Source of the DNA: JAJFUV01 sp964384215
GTDB lineage: Bacteria; Acidobacteriota; Terriglobia; Bryobacterales; Bryobacteraceae
DNA length: 64,000 nucleotides
Reading direction: 5' to 3'
NCBI GenBank assembly: GCA_964384215.1
Contig: CAYLLB010000010.1
Location: 1 to 64,000 of the forward strand
Each line of letters opens with the position of its first letter. The first letter of the stretch is position 1. This document shows positions 33,390 to 41,987 of the stretch, piece after piece. The notes beneath the pieces were generated by a model. It did not search any database and was not told the origin of the DNA. It saw nothing but the letters and a program-made list of their open reading frames with translations. The translations under genes and the position numbers were made by a program.

Positions 33390-34595
33390 TTATTCGTATC
33401 GGAGCGCTTCGGTGGGATTGAGGCGCGCGGCGCGGTTGGCCGGCAACAATCCGAACACGATTCCGACCAGCAACGATACGCTGAAAGCCACCACGATGGA
33501 GATGATCGAAATCGGGACCTTGACGCCCTCGGCGAAGAACTGGACCGACAGCGGCAGCGAGATGCCGGCGAGAATCCCCACCAGCCCTCCGCCCAGGCTG
33601 ATGAGCACGGCTTCGGACAGGAACTGGAGCAGCACGTCGCGGCGCGCCGCTCCCACCGCCATGCGCACGCCGATCTCGCGCGTGCGCTCGGTGACGGTCA
33701 CCAGCATGATGTTCATGATGCCGATGCCGCTGATGACGAGCGCAATGGCGGAAACCAGAATCAGCACGATGGTCAGGACGAGCGCGATGCTCTTGGCTGC
33801 GTCGAGAATGGCCGTGAGCGTGTCCACTTTGTAGCGCGCGCCGGTGCGGTGGCGGCTTTCGAGCACCTGCTTCACCATGGCGGCCAGCGGTTCGACGTCC
33901 TCGGGACGGCGCACCTGCACGTACATGGGGTCGATGCGCTCCACCGGCGTGAAGTAGCGGATCACGGTGATGGGAATGAGGACAGTCTCTTCCGAGAGTT
34001 CCGAGAGGCCGAAGGTCTGGGTCTTTTCCTTGAACGTGCCGATGACCTGGAACTGCAGGCCGTGCACTTTCATGATCTGCCCTATGGAGGCGCTCTGGCT
34101 GCCGTAAAGGCGGCGCGCCAGCCGTTCGGTGAGCAGGCAGACCTTCTGGCGGAGGGCGACGTCGCTTGTGTCCATGAACCGCCCGGCCACCATCACCAGG
34201 TTGCGCACGCGCAGGTACTGATCGTCGGAGCCGATCACCTTGACGTCTTCCTCGCGCCCGGCTATGACCATGCGGTCGTAGTTGGTCATGACGCCGGTGG
34301 CGGCGACGATGCGGTCGCCCAACTGCTCGCGCACGGCCTCGACGTCGCCCATCTTGACGAAGTCGGCGTCGACAGCCGTACTGGTCAGATCGCCCGCCTC
34401 GTAGTAGGCGAAGATCATGTTGGAGCCGATGCCGCGGATCTGTTCCAGGATGTAGTCCCGGCTGGTCAGGGAGATGGTGACTACCAGGATTACCGACGCG
34501 TTGCCTATTACAAGGCCCAGAGCTGTGAGCAGCGTCCGGACTTTGTTGGCGCGTAGGGCAAGGTAGCTGAATCGGACGGCTTCACCGAGAAACAT
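33390..34595 (-). CDS. MacB-like ABC transporter permease (FtsX domain)
   Basis: A 401-residue permease of the MacB/FtsX type. An N-terminal membrane helix (VRTLLTALGLVIGNASVILV) is followed by a periplasmic MacB-like domain (about 50-270), then three C-terminal helices (IALVLTIVLILVSAIALVIS; VLISLGGGLVGILAGISL; IISIVVAFSVSLLVGIVFGL). TERTREIGVRMAVGA is the family signature. MacB itself carries an ATPase domain; here it is absent and must be supplied from elsewhere. Position between a TPR protein and TolC suggests a mechanotransmission exporter, perhaps of a peptide or lipoprotein. Confidence 0.9.
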   Translation of the reverse strand: MFLGEAVRFSYLALRANKVRTLLTALGLVIGNASVILVVTISLTSRDYILEQIRGIGSNMIFAYYEAGDLTSTAVDADFVKMGDVEAVREQLGDRIVAATGVMTNYDRMVIAGREEDVKVIGSDDQYLRVRNLVMVAGRFMDTSDVALRQKVCLLTERLARRLYGSQSASIGQIMKVHGLQFQVIGTFKEKTQTFGLSELSEETVLIPITVIRYFTPVERIDPMYVQVRRPEDVEPLAAMVKQVLESRHRTGARYKVDTLTAILDAAKSIALVLTIVLILVSAIALVISGIGIMNIMLVTVTERTREIGVRMAVGAARRDVLLQFLSEAVLISLGGGLVGILAGISLPLSVQFFAEGVKVPISIISIVVAFSVSLLVGIVFGLLPANRAARLNPTEALRYE

Positions 34596-34603
34596 GGTCT
34601 CGT

Positions 34604-35473
34604 TTAGCCGCCTGAGGATTCCTTCAAGAGGCGCTCGGCTTCCTGGCGGGGAGGATCGTCCGGAGTAAGCGGCACGCTGAGGTACAGGTGCAGGAGTTCC
34701 CGAGCCATGTTGAGGTTCCTGTTGGATTCAATGTAGGTCGCCGCCTGTTCGAACAACAGCTTGGGATTCCGCGGCTCAATGGTATGGGCCTTCTGGAACG
34801 CCGCATCGCTTTCCTGGTAGCGCCCCTGCTTGGCCAGGAATTTCGCCAAGTCGATCACCCGGCCCACCTGCCGGGGAGCCAGATCGATGGCGCGGCGTAA
34901 CTGGGCCTCGGCGGTATTGAATTCCTTGCGCTTCTCGGCCAGGCGCGCCTGCGTGAAGTGATATTCGACCGGATCCAGGGCACGTATCTTTTCGGCCAGA
35001 GCCGAAGCCTTCTCTAGGCCTCCCCCGAGGAACCCCGGCGCCTCGAGGTAATACTCGAACAAGTCGTTTAGAGCATCCAGGTTACGGGGGTTCAGGGCGA
35101 CCGAGCGCTCGAAATTGGCGCAGGTCTTCTTGGCGAAGCCCGGAGCGGTAATGAACGACGAGGTCTCCGCACGCCGTCCGTAGGCTCGTCCTAACCACAT
35201 GTAATGATGTGAGTTGTCAGGTTCCATGGCCACCGCGCGTTCCAGCGACTCGGTGGCTTTCTTGTAGTTGGCGAGCCCGTAATAGCAGCGGCCAAGCAGG
35301 CTGTAGGTTGCTGCGTCTTTCTGACCTACCTTGTTCAGGAGGTTGATGGCAGCCTGGTAGTCGGTCTTTTGGTAAAGGCTCTCGGCTTGCTCGCGCACAC
35401 TGATAGTGCCCGCCGAAATCAACGATGCCAGCGCGAAACCCAGAGTTGTCCGCTTTACCCAAAGTCCCGTCAC
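34604..35473 (-). CDS. Secreted TPR-repeat protein
   Basis: A 289-residue protein, numbered from a GTG, with a signal peptide (WVKRTTLGFALASLISAG) and at least five tetratricopeptide repeats (for example YSLLGRCYYGLANYKKATES, SLERAVAMEPDNSHHYMWLG, QESDAAFQKAHTIEPRNPK). It would act as a scaffold. The frame starts at ATG 35500, but TATACT (35486-35491) lies inside that stretch; the GTG at 35473 is 12 nt after it and begins the signal peptide, so it is preferred. It is encoded 8 bp before the permease, so the three genes form one unit. Confidence 0.84.
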   Translation of the reverse strand: MTGLWVKRTTLGFALASLISAGTISVREQAESLYQKTDYQAAINLLNKVGQKDAATYSLLGRCYYGLANYKKATESLERAVAMEPDNSHHYMWLGRAYGRRAETSSFITAPGFAKKTCANFERSVALNPRNLDALNDLFEYYLEAPGFLGGGLEKASALAEKIRALDPVEYHFTQARLAEKRKEFNTAEAQLRRAIDLAPRQVGRVIDLAKFLAKQGRYQESDAAFQKAHTIEPRNPKLLFEQAATYIESNRNLNMARELLHLYLSVPLTPDDPPRQEAERLLKESSGG

Positions 35474-35485
35474 GTGCTTATCACC

Positions 35486-35491
35486 AGTATA
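35486..35491 (-). promoter_or_regulatory. Putative -10 element (TATACT) for the TPR/permease/TolC unit
   Basis: TATACT would place the start of transcription near 35479, about 6 nt before the preferred GTG at 35473. It also separates this unit from the his operon that ends at 35547 on the same strand. Confidence 0.4.
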
Positions 35492-35546
35492 ACGAAACAC
35501 TCCATTAGAATAGATGCAAAATCGAGACTTTTAGGTTCCAGCCCTC

Positions 35547-36245
35547 CTATCGGCAGAACGACTTGTTCAATTCAGAGAGTTCTTCTAAGTCTAGTTTTCC
35601 CTTATAGATAGCCATACCAAGGGCCGCGTGGACGCGAATCCTTGCCAGTTCGCGGATCTCGTCGATGGTACTGATTCCGCCCGCGGCGGTGATTTCGAGG
35701 TCCGTAAACGAGCGGAGGCGGCGGAACCAGTCGAGGTCGGTCCCCTGCAACATACCCTCTTTGTCGACGTAGGTGCAGAGGAAGCCGGAGCAGTAAGGCT
35801 CCAACTGTTTCAGAACCTGCTCGGCGGTAAAGGGCACCGCTTCCCGCCAGCCCTTCACCACAACGCGGCCATCCTTCGAATCGAGCGCGACCAGCAGGCG
35901 TTCGCGGTCGAGTTGGGACAGGAACTCCGCGTTGATGCCACCGGCCTGAAAGGCAGCGGTACCCACGATGACTCTATATGCTCCCTGCCCGATCAGTTTG
36001 CGGGCGCGCTCCGCCGTGCGGACGCCGCCTCCGATCCGGCAGCGGGCGCGGGCGGCCAGGAATTCCACCAGCGCGTCGTTCGAGCCGCGGCCGATCGCGG
36101 CGTCCAGATCGATGACCTGTATTTCGGGGAAAGCCTTGAAACGTTCCAGCATCTCGGCGGGGGTGCCGCCTTCGAGCGCTTTGTCGCGTCCCTGCACGAG
36201 TTGAACCACCTTGCCGTCCATCAGGTCGATGCAAGGGATGATCAC
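35547..36245 (-). CDS. hisA: ProFAR isomerase HisA
   Basis: A 232-residue (beta/alpha)8 barrel that isomerises ProFAR to PRFAR in histidine synthesis. It begins IIPCIDLMDGKVVQLVQGR with the first catalytic Asp; the second lies in LLVALDSKDGRVVVKGW. Phosphate-binding loops are CRIGGGVRT and ITAAGGIST. The segment CTYVDKEGMLQGTDLDW differs from the common bacterial SRDGTLTG motif, so a somewhat divergent HisA is possible. The start is GTG, overlapping the hisF stop as GTGA (36242-36245), with GGAGG 5 nt upstream. It is the last gene of the operon. Confidence 0.93.
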   Translation of the reverse strand: MIIPCIDLMDGKVVQLVQGRDKALEGGTPAEMLERFKAFPEIQVIDLDAAIGRGSNDALVEFLAARARCRIGGGVRTAERARKLIGQGAYRVIVGTAAFQAGGINAEFLSQLDRERLLVALDSKDGRVVVKGWREAVPFTAEQVLKQLEPYCSGFLCTYVDKEGMLQGTDLDWFRRLRSFTDLEITAAGGISTIDEIRELARIRVHAALGMAIYKGKLDLEELSELNKSFCR

Positions 36246-37006
36246 GCGAGCCTCCGCACGGGAACACCGTGGGCGTCGAGAAACTGCTTGAGATCCTCCA
36301 CGGTGTAAGTGCCGTAATGGAAGATGGAAGCGGCGAGCGCGGCATCGGCTTCGCCCTGGGTGAGCACCTCGACAAAATCTTCGGGCCTGCCCGCACCGCC
36401 GGACGCAATGATGGGGATGTTGGTGGCACGCGACACGGCTCGCGTCAACTCGCAATCGAAGCCGGTCTGAACCCCGTCGGTGTCCATGGAAGTAAGCAGG
36501 ATCTCGCCCGCTCCGAGCGCTTCGCCTTGAGCGGCCCATTCGATGGCGTCGAGCGGCTCGGGATCGCGGCCTCCCCGCGTGTAGACGACCCACTTGCCCC
36601 GCGCCTTACGCCGCGCGTCGATGGCGAGCACGGTAGCTTGTGCGCCGAATTCCAAGCTCAGCTCGGTGATCAGTTCGGGACGGCGCACAGCGGCGGTGTT
36701 GATGCTGACCTTATCGGCGCCGGCCAGCAGAATGCGGCGCGCATCGGCCACCGAGCGGATGCCTCCGCCCACGGTGAGGGGGATGAAGACCTGGCGCGCG
36801 GTGCGAACCACCACGTCGACCATGATGTCGCGCGCGTCGCTCGAAGCGGTGATATCGAGGAACACGAGTTCATCGGCGCCCTGCGCGTTGTAGCGCGCTG
36901 CGAGTTCCACCGGGTCGCCTGCATCGCGCAGGTTGACGAAGTGCACGCCCTTGACCACGCGGCCAGCGGTGACGTCGAGACAAGGAATGATGCGTTTGGC
37001 CAGCAT
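36242..37006 (-). CDS. hisF: Imidazole glycerol phosphate synthase cyclase subunit HisF
   Basis: A 254-residue HisF barrel, which with HisH turns PRFAR and ammonia into IGP and AICAR. KRIIPCLDVTAGRVVKGVHF at the N-terminus holds the catalytic Asp11; the second Asp is in LLTSMDTDG (about 173-181). PLTVGGGI and IIASGGAG are the phosphate loops. ATG 37006 is 3 nt after the hisH stop, with GGAG upstream. Confidence 0.97.
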   Translation of the reverse strand: MLAKRIIPCLDVTAGRVVKGVHFVNLRDAGDPVELAARYNAQGADELVFLDITASSDARDIMVDVVVRTARQVFIPLTVGGGIRSVADARRILLAGADKVSINTAAVRRPELITELSLEFGAQATVLAIDARRKARGKWVVYTRGGRDPEPLDAIEWAAQGEALGAGEILLTSMDTDGVQTGFDCELTRAVSRATNIPIIASGGAGRPEDFVEVLTQGEADAALAASIFHYGTYTVEDLKQFLDAHGVPVRRLA

Positions 37007-37009
37007 ATT

Positions 37010-37603
37010 CTAAAGCTCCGCGAAGTTGCGCATGACTCTCAGCCCCAAGGGACCGGATTTCTCAGGATGGAACTGGACGCCGCAGATGTTCCCTGCTTCG
37101 ATCGCCGCCGTATAGGCAACGGCGTAATTGCAGATGGCGGCGGTCTGCGGGATGACCGGTGCGTAGTAACTGTGGGCGAAATAGAGGTAGGGCTGCGGGC
37201 CCAATCCGGCCAGCAGGCGTGAGCCGGGCCGCGCGCTGATCACGTTCCAACCCATCTGAGGGACGCGCACTTTGGGAGGAAACCGGCGCACGACACCCGA
37301 AAAGATGCCGAGTCCTTTCTGCTCCGGCGCTTCCTCGCCCGATTCGAACAGCGCCTGCAGTCCCAGACAGATGCCCAGGAACGGCACGCCGGAGCGGATG
37401 CGTTCCACCAGCGTCTCACGCACCTTGAGGCGGTCCAGGGCGGCGAGCATCTGGCCGAAGTGGCCTACACCCGGCAGGATGATCTTGGAGGCGCCGCGCA
37501 GTCCATCGGCGTCGTTCGCGATAGTGTACGTTGAGCGCACGGCGTCGAGCGTGTTGGCGACCGAGCGCAGATTGCCGGCGCCGTAATCGAAGATGACGAT
37601 CAT
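37010..37603 (-). CDS. hisH: Imidazole glycerol phosphate synthase glutamine amidotransferase HisH
   Basis: A 197-residue class I glutaminase that feeds ammonia to HisF. The nucleophile Cys is in FLGICLGLQ, and the His-Glu pair in GVQFHPEKSG. MIVIFDYGAGNLRSVANTL is the family N-terminus. ATG 37603 overlaps the hisB stop as ATGA (37600-37603) and has AAGGGG upstream, so the two are translationally coupled. The frame stays open upstream to 37684 within hisB but carries no HisH sequence there. Confidence 0.96.
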   Translation of the reverse strand: MIVIFDYGAGNLRSVANTLDAVRSTYTIANDADGLRGASKIILPGVGHFGQMLAALDRLKVRETLVERIRSGVPFLGICLGLQALFESGEEAPEQKGLGIFSGVVRRFPPKVRVPQMGWNVISARPGSRLLAGLGPQPYLYFAHSYYAPVIPQTAAICNYAVAYTAAIEAGNICGVQFHPEKSGPLGLRVMRNFAEL

Positions 37604-38190
37604 AGCAACCCCTTGGTGGACGGCAACTGGTCGCGCAGGCGCTTGTCCCGGGAGGCGGCGAACCGCATGGCGCGCGCGAAGCACTTGAAGACCGCTTCGA
37701 TCTTGTGGTGGCTGGAGCGCCCGTACAGCACCTTGACGTGAAGGTTCGCACCGGCGTGATTGACGAAGCCGCCGAAGAAATCCTCGAGGAGTTCGACGGT
37801 CAGGTCGCCCACCAGACGCGTTTTCACCAGGTCCTTGTAGACCAGCGCGGGGCGCCCGCCCAGATCGACGGCCACGACGGCGAGCGTCTCGTCCATGGGG
37901 AGCACGAAGTAACCGGCGCGGTTGATGCCGCGGCGGTCGCCGAGAGCTTTCGAGAACAACTGGCCGAGCACGATGCCGATGTCTTCCACGGTGTGGTGCT
38001 GGTCGACGTCGAGATCGCCGGTGGCTTGGAGGGTGAGGTCGAAGCTGCCGTGCTTGGCGAACAACTCGAGCATGTGGTCGAGAAAGCGTATGCCCGTGGA
38101 GATGTCGAAGCGGCCTCGCCCGTCAATGGTGAGCTTGGCGCGAATCTGCGTTTCCTTGGTGATGCGTTCGATGGCGGCGGTGCGTTTCAT
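37600..38190 (-). CDS. hisB: Imidazoleglycerol-phosphate dehydratase HisB
   Basis: A 196-residue dehydratase that makes imidazole acetol phosphate. The two His-rich metal motifs typical of the fold are here: FLDHMLELFAKHG and DVDQHHTVEDIGI in the first half, and HAGANLHVKVLYGRSSHHKIEAVFK in the second. It has only the dehydratase part; the histidinol-phosphate phosphatase domain that E. coli HisB carries is missing, and a HAD phosphatase gene precedes it. ATG 38190 overlaps that gene's stop as ATGA. Confidence 0.97.
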   Translation of the reverse strand: MKRTAAIERITKETQIRAKLTIDGRGRFDISTGIRFLDHMLELFAKHGSFDLTLQATGDLDVDQHHTVEDIGIVLGQLFSKALGDRRGINRAGYFVLPMDETLAVVAVDLGGRPALVYKDLVKTRLVGDLTVELLEDFFGGFVNHAGANLHVKVLYGRSSHHKIEAVFKCFARAMRFAASRDKRLRDQLPSTKGLL

Positions 38191-38846
38191 CCGAGTATCG
38201 TTTCCACTTGGTTGATGGACTGCAAAACCGCAATGGCGCCTTCGCGCTTCAGCAAAGACGCAAGTTCAGGATTCCCACCGGCAATCCCGATGAAGCGAAC
38301 TGCGGCGGCGCTTGCCGCTCGCGCGTCATCCACGGTGTCGCCGATGTAGAACAACTCGCGCCCGGCCAGCAGATCCCTTATGCGCAGAATGCCGTCCGGC
38401 GCGGGCTTGGATTGTTCGATGTCGTCGGTGGTGACGATCGGGTTGAACGCGATGCCGCCGGCGTAACGTGAGAGCGTAACGGCGGCTTCCTCGCGAGTTC
38501 GTCCCGTGAAGATCGACAGTGCGAAGCGAGCCGCGAGGCGTTCGAGCAAGCCCGGCTCCGGGATCCAGCGCTCGCGGTTGATCAACCCATCCGGCCCGAA
38601 GAAGATTGATTGGAAGTATTCGACGACCCGGTCGTAGTCGAGTCCCACTCCGAAATCCAGGCAGACCTTCTGGGCCAGCGCCCAGTCGTTGTTCCAACCG
38701 CCTTGATTCTTGTAGTTTTGAATCTGCTCCGGCGTCACATGGAGGCCGGTGAAGTGCTTCACGGTCCGGGCGATGGCCTCACGGTAGGACCCGGTGACGT
38801 CCACCAGCACGCCGTCCATATCGAAAACAAGACCTTGTGAAGCCAT
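38187..38846 (-). CDS. HAD-superfamily phosphatase, candidate histidinol-phosphate phosphatase
   Basis: A 219-residue HAD hydrolase of subfamily IA. Motif I is FDMDGVLVDVTGSY (nucleophile and acid Asp), motif II SIFTGRT, motif III the Lys in QSKPAPDGI, motif IV YIGDTVDDARAA. The cap is helical. It is embedded between hisC and hisB with overlaps on both sides (TAATG and ATGA) and has AAGGAG 8-9 nt before its ATG, so it is made with the pathway enzymes. Histidine synthesis needs a histidinol-phosphate phosphatase and none other is in the operon, so this protein is the natural candidate; that is inference. General phosphoglycolate-phosphatase-like activity is the alternative. Confidence 0.88.
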   Translation of the reverse strand: MASQGLVFDMDGVLVDVTGSYREAIARTVKHFTGLHVTPEQIQNYKNQGGWNNDWALAQKVCLDFGVGLDYDRVVEYFQSIFFGPDGLINRERWIPEPGLLERLAARFALSIFTGRTREEAAVTLSRYAGGIAFNPIVTTDDIEQSKPAPDGILRIRDLLAGRELFYIGDTVDDARAASAAAVRFIGIAGGNPELASLLKREGAIAVLQSINQVETILG

Positions 38847-39898
38847 TACCAGATCTCCTTCAGTGCGCCAAGAAAGCGCTGCGCCTGTTCGCGGGTGCCA
38901 ACGGTGACACGGACGCAACCCGGCAGTTCGTAGCTCCGGTCGCGAATGAGCACGCCTTTTGCGCGCAGTTTATCGCGAATCTCGATGGCGCGGTCCCCGG
39001 CGCGAAACAGCACGAAATTGGCCTGGCTGGGGAAGTAGTCGATTTGCATCGCCCCGAAACCATCGCAGATCATCTGACGAGCGGCGAGGGCCTCGTCCAC
39101 GTAACGGCGGACGTAATCGGGGTCGCGGATGGCGGCGCGCGCGGCCACGGCTGCCAGCATGTTCACGCTGTAAGGCGACTGCGCTTTGTGCATGTAAGCC
39201 ACATTACGCGCCTGGGAGAAGACGCAGCCCATGCGCATGGCGGCCATGCCGTAGACCTTCGAAAACGTCCGGCTGACAAACAAGTTCGGGTAACGCGCCA
39301 CCAAGGGCAGCGCCGTAATGCCGCAGAATTCGAAATACGCTTCGTCAATCAACACGGCGGCGTTCGAGGCACGCGTGAGAATACGTTCGATGGCATCGAG
39401 CGAGACGGCGGTACCAGTAGGATTGTTCGGGTTAGCGATCAGGATCGCGCGCGTGCTCGGCGTGATGGCCGCCAGCAGTTCATCGAGGGGGAACGACAAA
39501 TCGCCGGAGTGGTAATTGGTCTCCCGAATCGCGCCGCCGGCCAATTCCGCATAGAAGCGGTACATGGCGTAGGAAGGACGCAACAGTAACACTTCGGCGT
39601 CATCATCCACGTAAGTGTTGATGAGGACCTGGATGGCTTCGTCGGTGCCGTTGGAAAGCAGAAGTTGATCTTCAGCCACGCCGAAAAACGCGGCGATTTC
39701 CTTGCGAGCCTCGACATACTCGGGATAAATGGTGAGGCGGTCGGCGTTGAGCCACTTGGCGAGGCACTCGATGACCCGCGGCGAACAACCCACGGTGTTC
39801 TCATTGAAGTCCAGACGCAGTTTGCCCGCGCGCCCGCCGGTAGGCGGCGAGTAAGGCGCCATTCTGAGAACGGCGGAGCGGGGCGTAAGCTCAGCCAC
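38846..39898 (-). CDS. hisC: Histidinol-phosphate aminotransferase HisC
   Basis: A 350-residue PLP enzyme of fold type I that transaminates imidazole acetol phosphate. LRLDFNENTVG is the family N-terminal motif; NPNNPTGTAV binds the cofactor and substrate; the PLP Lys is in SRTFSKVYGMAAMRMG. An ATG at 39922 is in frame, but GTG 39898 has GGAGGTG 5-7 nt upstream and is preferred; it overlaps the hisD end by 8 bp. Its stop overlaps the HAD ATG as TAATG. Confidence 0.95.
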   Translation of the reverse strand: MAELTPRSAVLRMAPYSPPTGGRAGKLRLDFNENTVGCSPRVIECLAKWLNADRLTIYPEYVEARKEIAAFFGVAEDQLLLSNGTDEAIQVLINTYVDDDAEVLLLRPSYAMYRFYAELAGGAIRETNYHSGDLSFPLDELLAAITPSTRAILIANPNNPTGTAVSLDAIERILTRASNAAVLIDEAYFEFCGITALPLVARYPNLFVSRTFSKVYGMAAMRMGCVFSQARNVAYMHKAQSPYSVNMLAAVAARAAIRDPDYVRRYVDEALAARQMICDGFGAMQIDYFPSQANFVLFRAGDRAIEIRDKLRAKGVLIRDRSYELPGCVRVTVGTREQAQRFLGALKEIW

Positions 39899-41114
39899 GG
39901 CGCACCTCCACGGAACGGGCATGTGCTTCCAATCCTTCGGCCCGGGCCAGTGTGGTGATGGCCGGTTCTAGCGATGCCAATGAAGACGGTGTAAGTTCCT
40001 GCACGGAAATGACCTTTACAAAATCGGCTGCCGAAAGCCCGCCGCGCAGGCGGGCGGCGCCGGAGGTGGGCAGCACGTGATTGGGACCCGATGCATAGTC
40101 GCCGGCGGCTTCCGGGCTGTACGCGCCGATGAAGATGCCGCCCGCGTGGCGGATCTCGCCGAGCAGCGTCTCATCCGGCAGGTTGAGATGCTCGGGCGCA
40201 ATGCGGTTGACCAGCTCCGCGGCCCGCGCAAGCTCGTCCACCAGCACGATGGCGCCGTGGTTGTCGATCGATGGCCGAGCCACCGCGGCAGTGGGGAGCG
40301 TTGCGAGCTGGCACTCGATTTCATTGGCCACCTCCCGAGCCAGCGTGCGCGATGTAGTGATAAGAATAGCCGAGGCCTCGACATCGTGTTCAGCTTGCGC
40401 GAGCATGTCGGCCGCGAGGATGCGCGGGTCGCCCTCGGTTGAAACGATGACGACTTCGGTGGGCCCGGCAACGAAGTCGATGCCGACTTCTCCGGCCAGC
40501 AGCTTCTTGGCGGCGGCGACGTAGATGTTGCCGGGGCCGACGATGCGATCGACGCGCGGCACGGTCTCGGTGCCGAAGGCGAAGGCCGCAATGGCCTGCG
40601 CGCCGCCCATGCGAAACATCGAGGTCACTTTGAGGTAGCCCGCGATGGCGAGGATCTCGGAGCTCGGGTGCGGCGAGGCCACATACGTGCGGGGGACGCC
40701 GGCCACTTGCGCCGGGATAATGGTCATCAGCAGTGTGGAGGGAAGCGGATAGCGTCCGGCGGGGATGTAGGCGGCCATGGAATCCAGCGGCCGCACGATC
40801 TGGCCGGTGCGGTAACCGCTGGGAAAGACGGTGCTCCACGGCTTGGGCACCTGGCGTTTGGCGTAGCGGCGAATGTTGGCGGCTGCGGTCCGCACGGCGG
40901 CGCGGAGTTGCCCCGGCATGGGCGCGCGAGTAGTTTCGACGATGCTCTCGCCTTCGAAGCCATCGAAGCGGCGGGCATACTCGAGCAGGGCCGCGTCGCC
41001 GCGCTTCCGCACGTCTTCGAGGATGGGCGCCACGATCTGCTCGGCCTCGTTGAGCCGCGCGGCGCGCCTTTCAAGCAGCGGGCCGGCTTCGTTGTACGTG
41101 AGGATACGAATCAT
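39891..41114 (-). CDS. hisD: Histidinol dehydrogenase HisD
   Basis: A 407-residue zinc enzyme for the last two oxidation steps, histidinol to histidine. GPGNIYVAAAKKLLAGEVGIDFVAGPTEV is the central family signature (here GPTEVVIVS), IAPEHLNLP holds the catalytic Glu-His pair, and the C-terminal FVKVISVQEL and HARSVEVR are typical. The length is close to the usual 420-435. ATG 41114 lies 3 nt after the hisG stop; its ribosome site is weak, suggesting coupling to hisG. Confidence 0.97.
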   Translation of the reverse strand: MIRILTYNEAGPLLERRAARLNEAEQIVAPILEDVRKRGDAALLEYARRFDGFEGESIVETTRAPMPGQLRAAVRTAAANIRRYAKRQVPKPWSTVFPSGYRTGQIVRPLDSMAAYIPAGRYPLPSTLLMTIIPAQVAGVPRTYVASPHPSSEILAIAGYLKVTSMFRMGGAQAIAAFAFGTETVPRVDRIVGPGNIYVAAAKKLLAGEVGIDFVAGPTEVVIVSTEGDPRILAADMLAQAEHDVEASAILITTSRTLAREVANEIECQLATLPTAAVARPSIDNHGAIVLVDELARAAELVNRIAPEHLNLPDETLLGEIRHAGGIFIGAYSPEAAGDYASGPNHVLPTSGAARLRGGLSAADFVKVISVQELTPSSLASLEPAITTLARAEGLEAHARSVEVRRG

Positions 41115-41117
41115 AAG

Positions 41118-41987
41118 CTACATCACTATCTTATTGAGCGGATACTCGACGATACCCTGCGCCCCGGCTTCTTTGAGGCGCGGAATAAGAGCGCGCACGG
41201 TGGACTCTTCAAGGATGGTGTTGACGGCAACCCACTCCTCGTCGCTCAACGTGGAGATAGTCGGATTCTTCAGGGCCGGCAGGACGCCCAGGACACGGGC
41301 CAGATCCGCGCGCATGACGTTAAGCATCAAGCCGACCTTGCCCAGCGCGTTGATGGCGCCTTCGAGCAGCATACTGATATCGCCCAGCTTGCGGCGCTTC
41401 CATTCGTCTTTCCACGCATCGACGTTGGCGATTAGTTGCGTGTTGGACTCGAGGACCGTCTCGATGATGCGCAGCTTATTGGCGCGCAGCGAGGAGCCGG
41501 TTTCGGTTACTTCAACAATGGCGTCGGCCAGTTCTGGAGGCTTCACTTCGGTGGCGCCCCAGGAAAACTCGACCTTGGCCTTCACGTTGTTCGCGGCCAG
41601 GTAGCGCTTGGTGGTGGCCACCAACTCCGTGGCCACGGTCTTGCCTTCAAGGTCTTTCACCGAGTGGCACGGCGAAGCCTCGGGTACGGCCAGCACCCAG
41701 CGCACCTTGCCGAAACTCTGCTTCGCGTAAATGAGGTTGCAGACAGTTTCGACGTTGGCTTCGCATTCTTCCACCCAGTCACGACCAGTAAGGCCGGCGT
41801 CGAGCACGCCATCTTCGACGTAGCGCGCCATTTCCTGCGCGCGGATGAGCATGCACTCGATTTCCGGGTCGTCGATCGACGGGAAATAACTGCGGCTGGA
41901 AGTGGTGATGTGGAAGCCAGCGCGGCGGAACAGATCGATCGTGGCGTTTTCGAGACTGCCTTTGGGAATGCCAAGTTTGAGTATCAC
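41118..41987 (-). CDS. hisG: ATP phosphoribosyltransferase HisG (long form)
   Basis: A 289-residue HisG that starts the pathway by joining PRPP to ATP. It is the long, hexameric form: a periplasmic-binding-like catalytic domain (LGIPKGSLENATIDLFRRAG; DAGLTGRDWVEE; EVTETGSSLRANKLRI) and a C-terminal ACT-like regulatory domain (about 210-289), so histidine feedback inhibition is expected and no HisZ is needed. The start is GTG, overlapping the hisI stop as GTGA (41984-41987), with GGGAG 6 nt upstream. Confidence 0.97.
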   Translation of the reverse strand: MILKLGIPKGSLENATIDLFRRAGFHITTSSRSYFPSIDDPEIECMLIRAQEMARYVEDGVLDAGLTGRDWVEECEANVETVCNLIYAKQSFGKVRWVLAVPEASPCHSVKDLEGKTVATELVATTKRYLAANNVKAKVEFSWGATEVKPPELADAIVEVTETGSSLRANKLRIIETVLESNTQLIANVDAWKDEWKRRKLGDISMLLEGAINALGKVGLMLNVMRADLARVLGVLPALKNPTISTLSDEEWVAVNTILEESTVRALIPRLKEAGAQGIVEYPLNKIVM

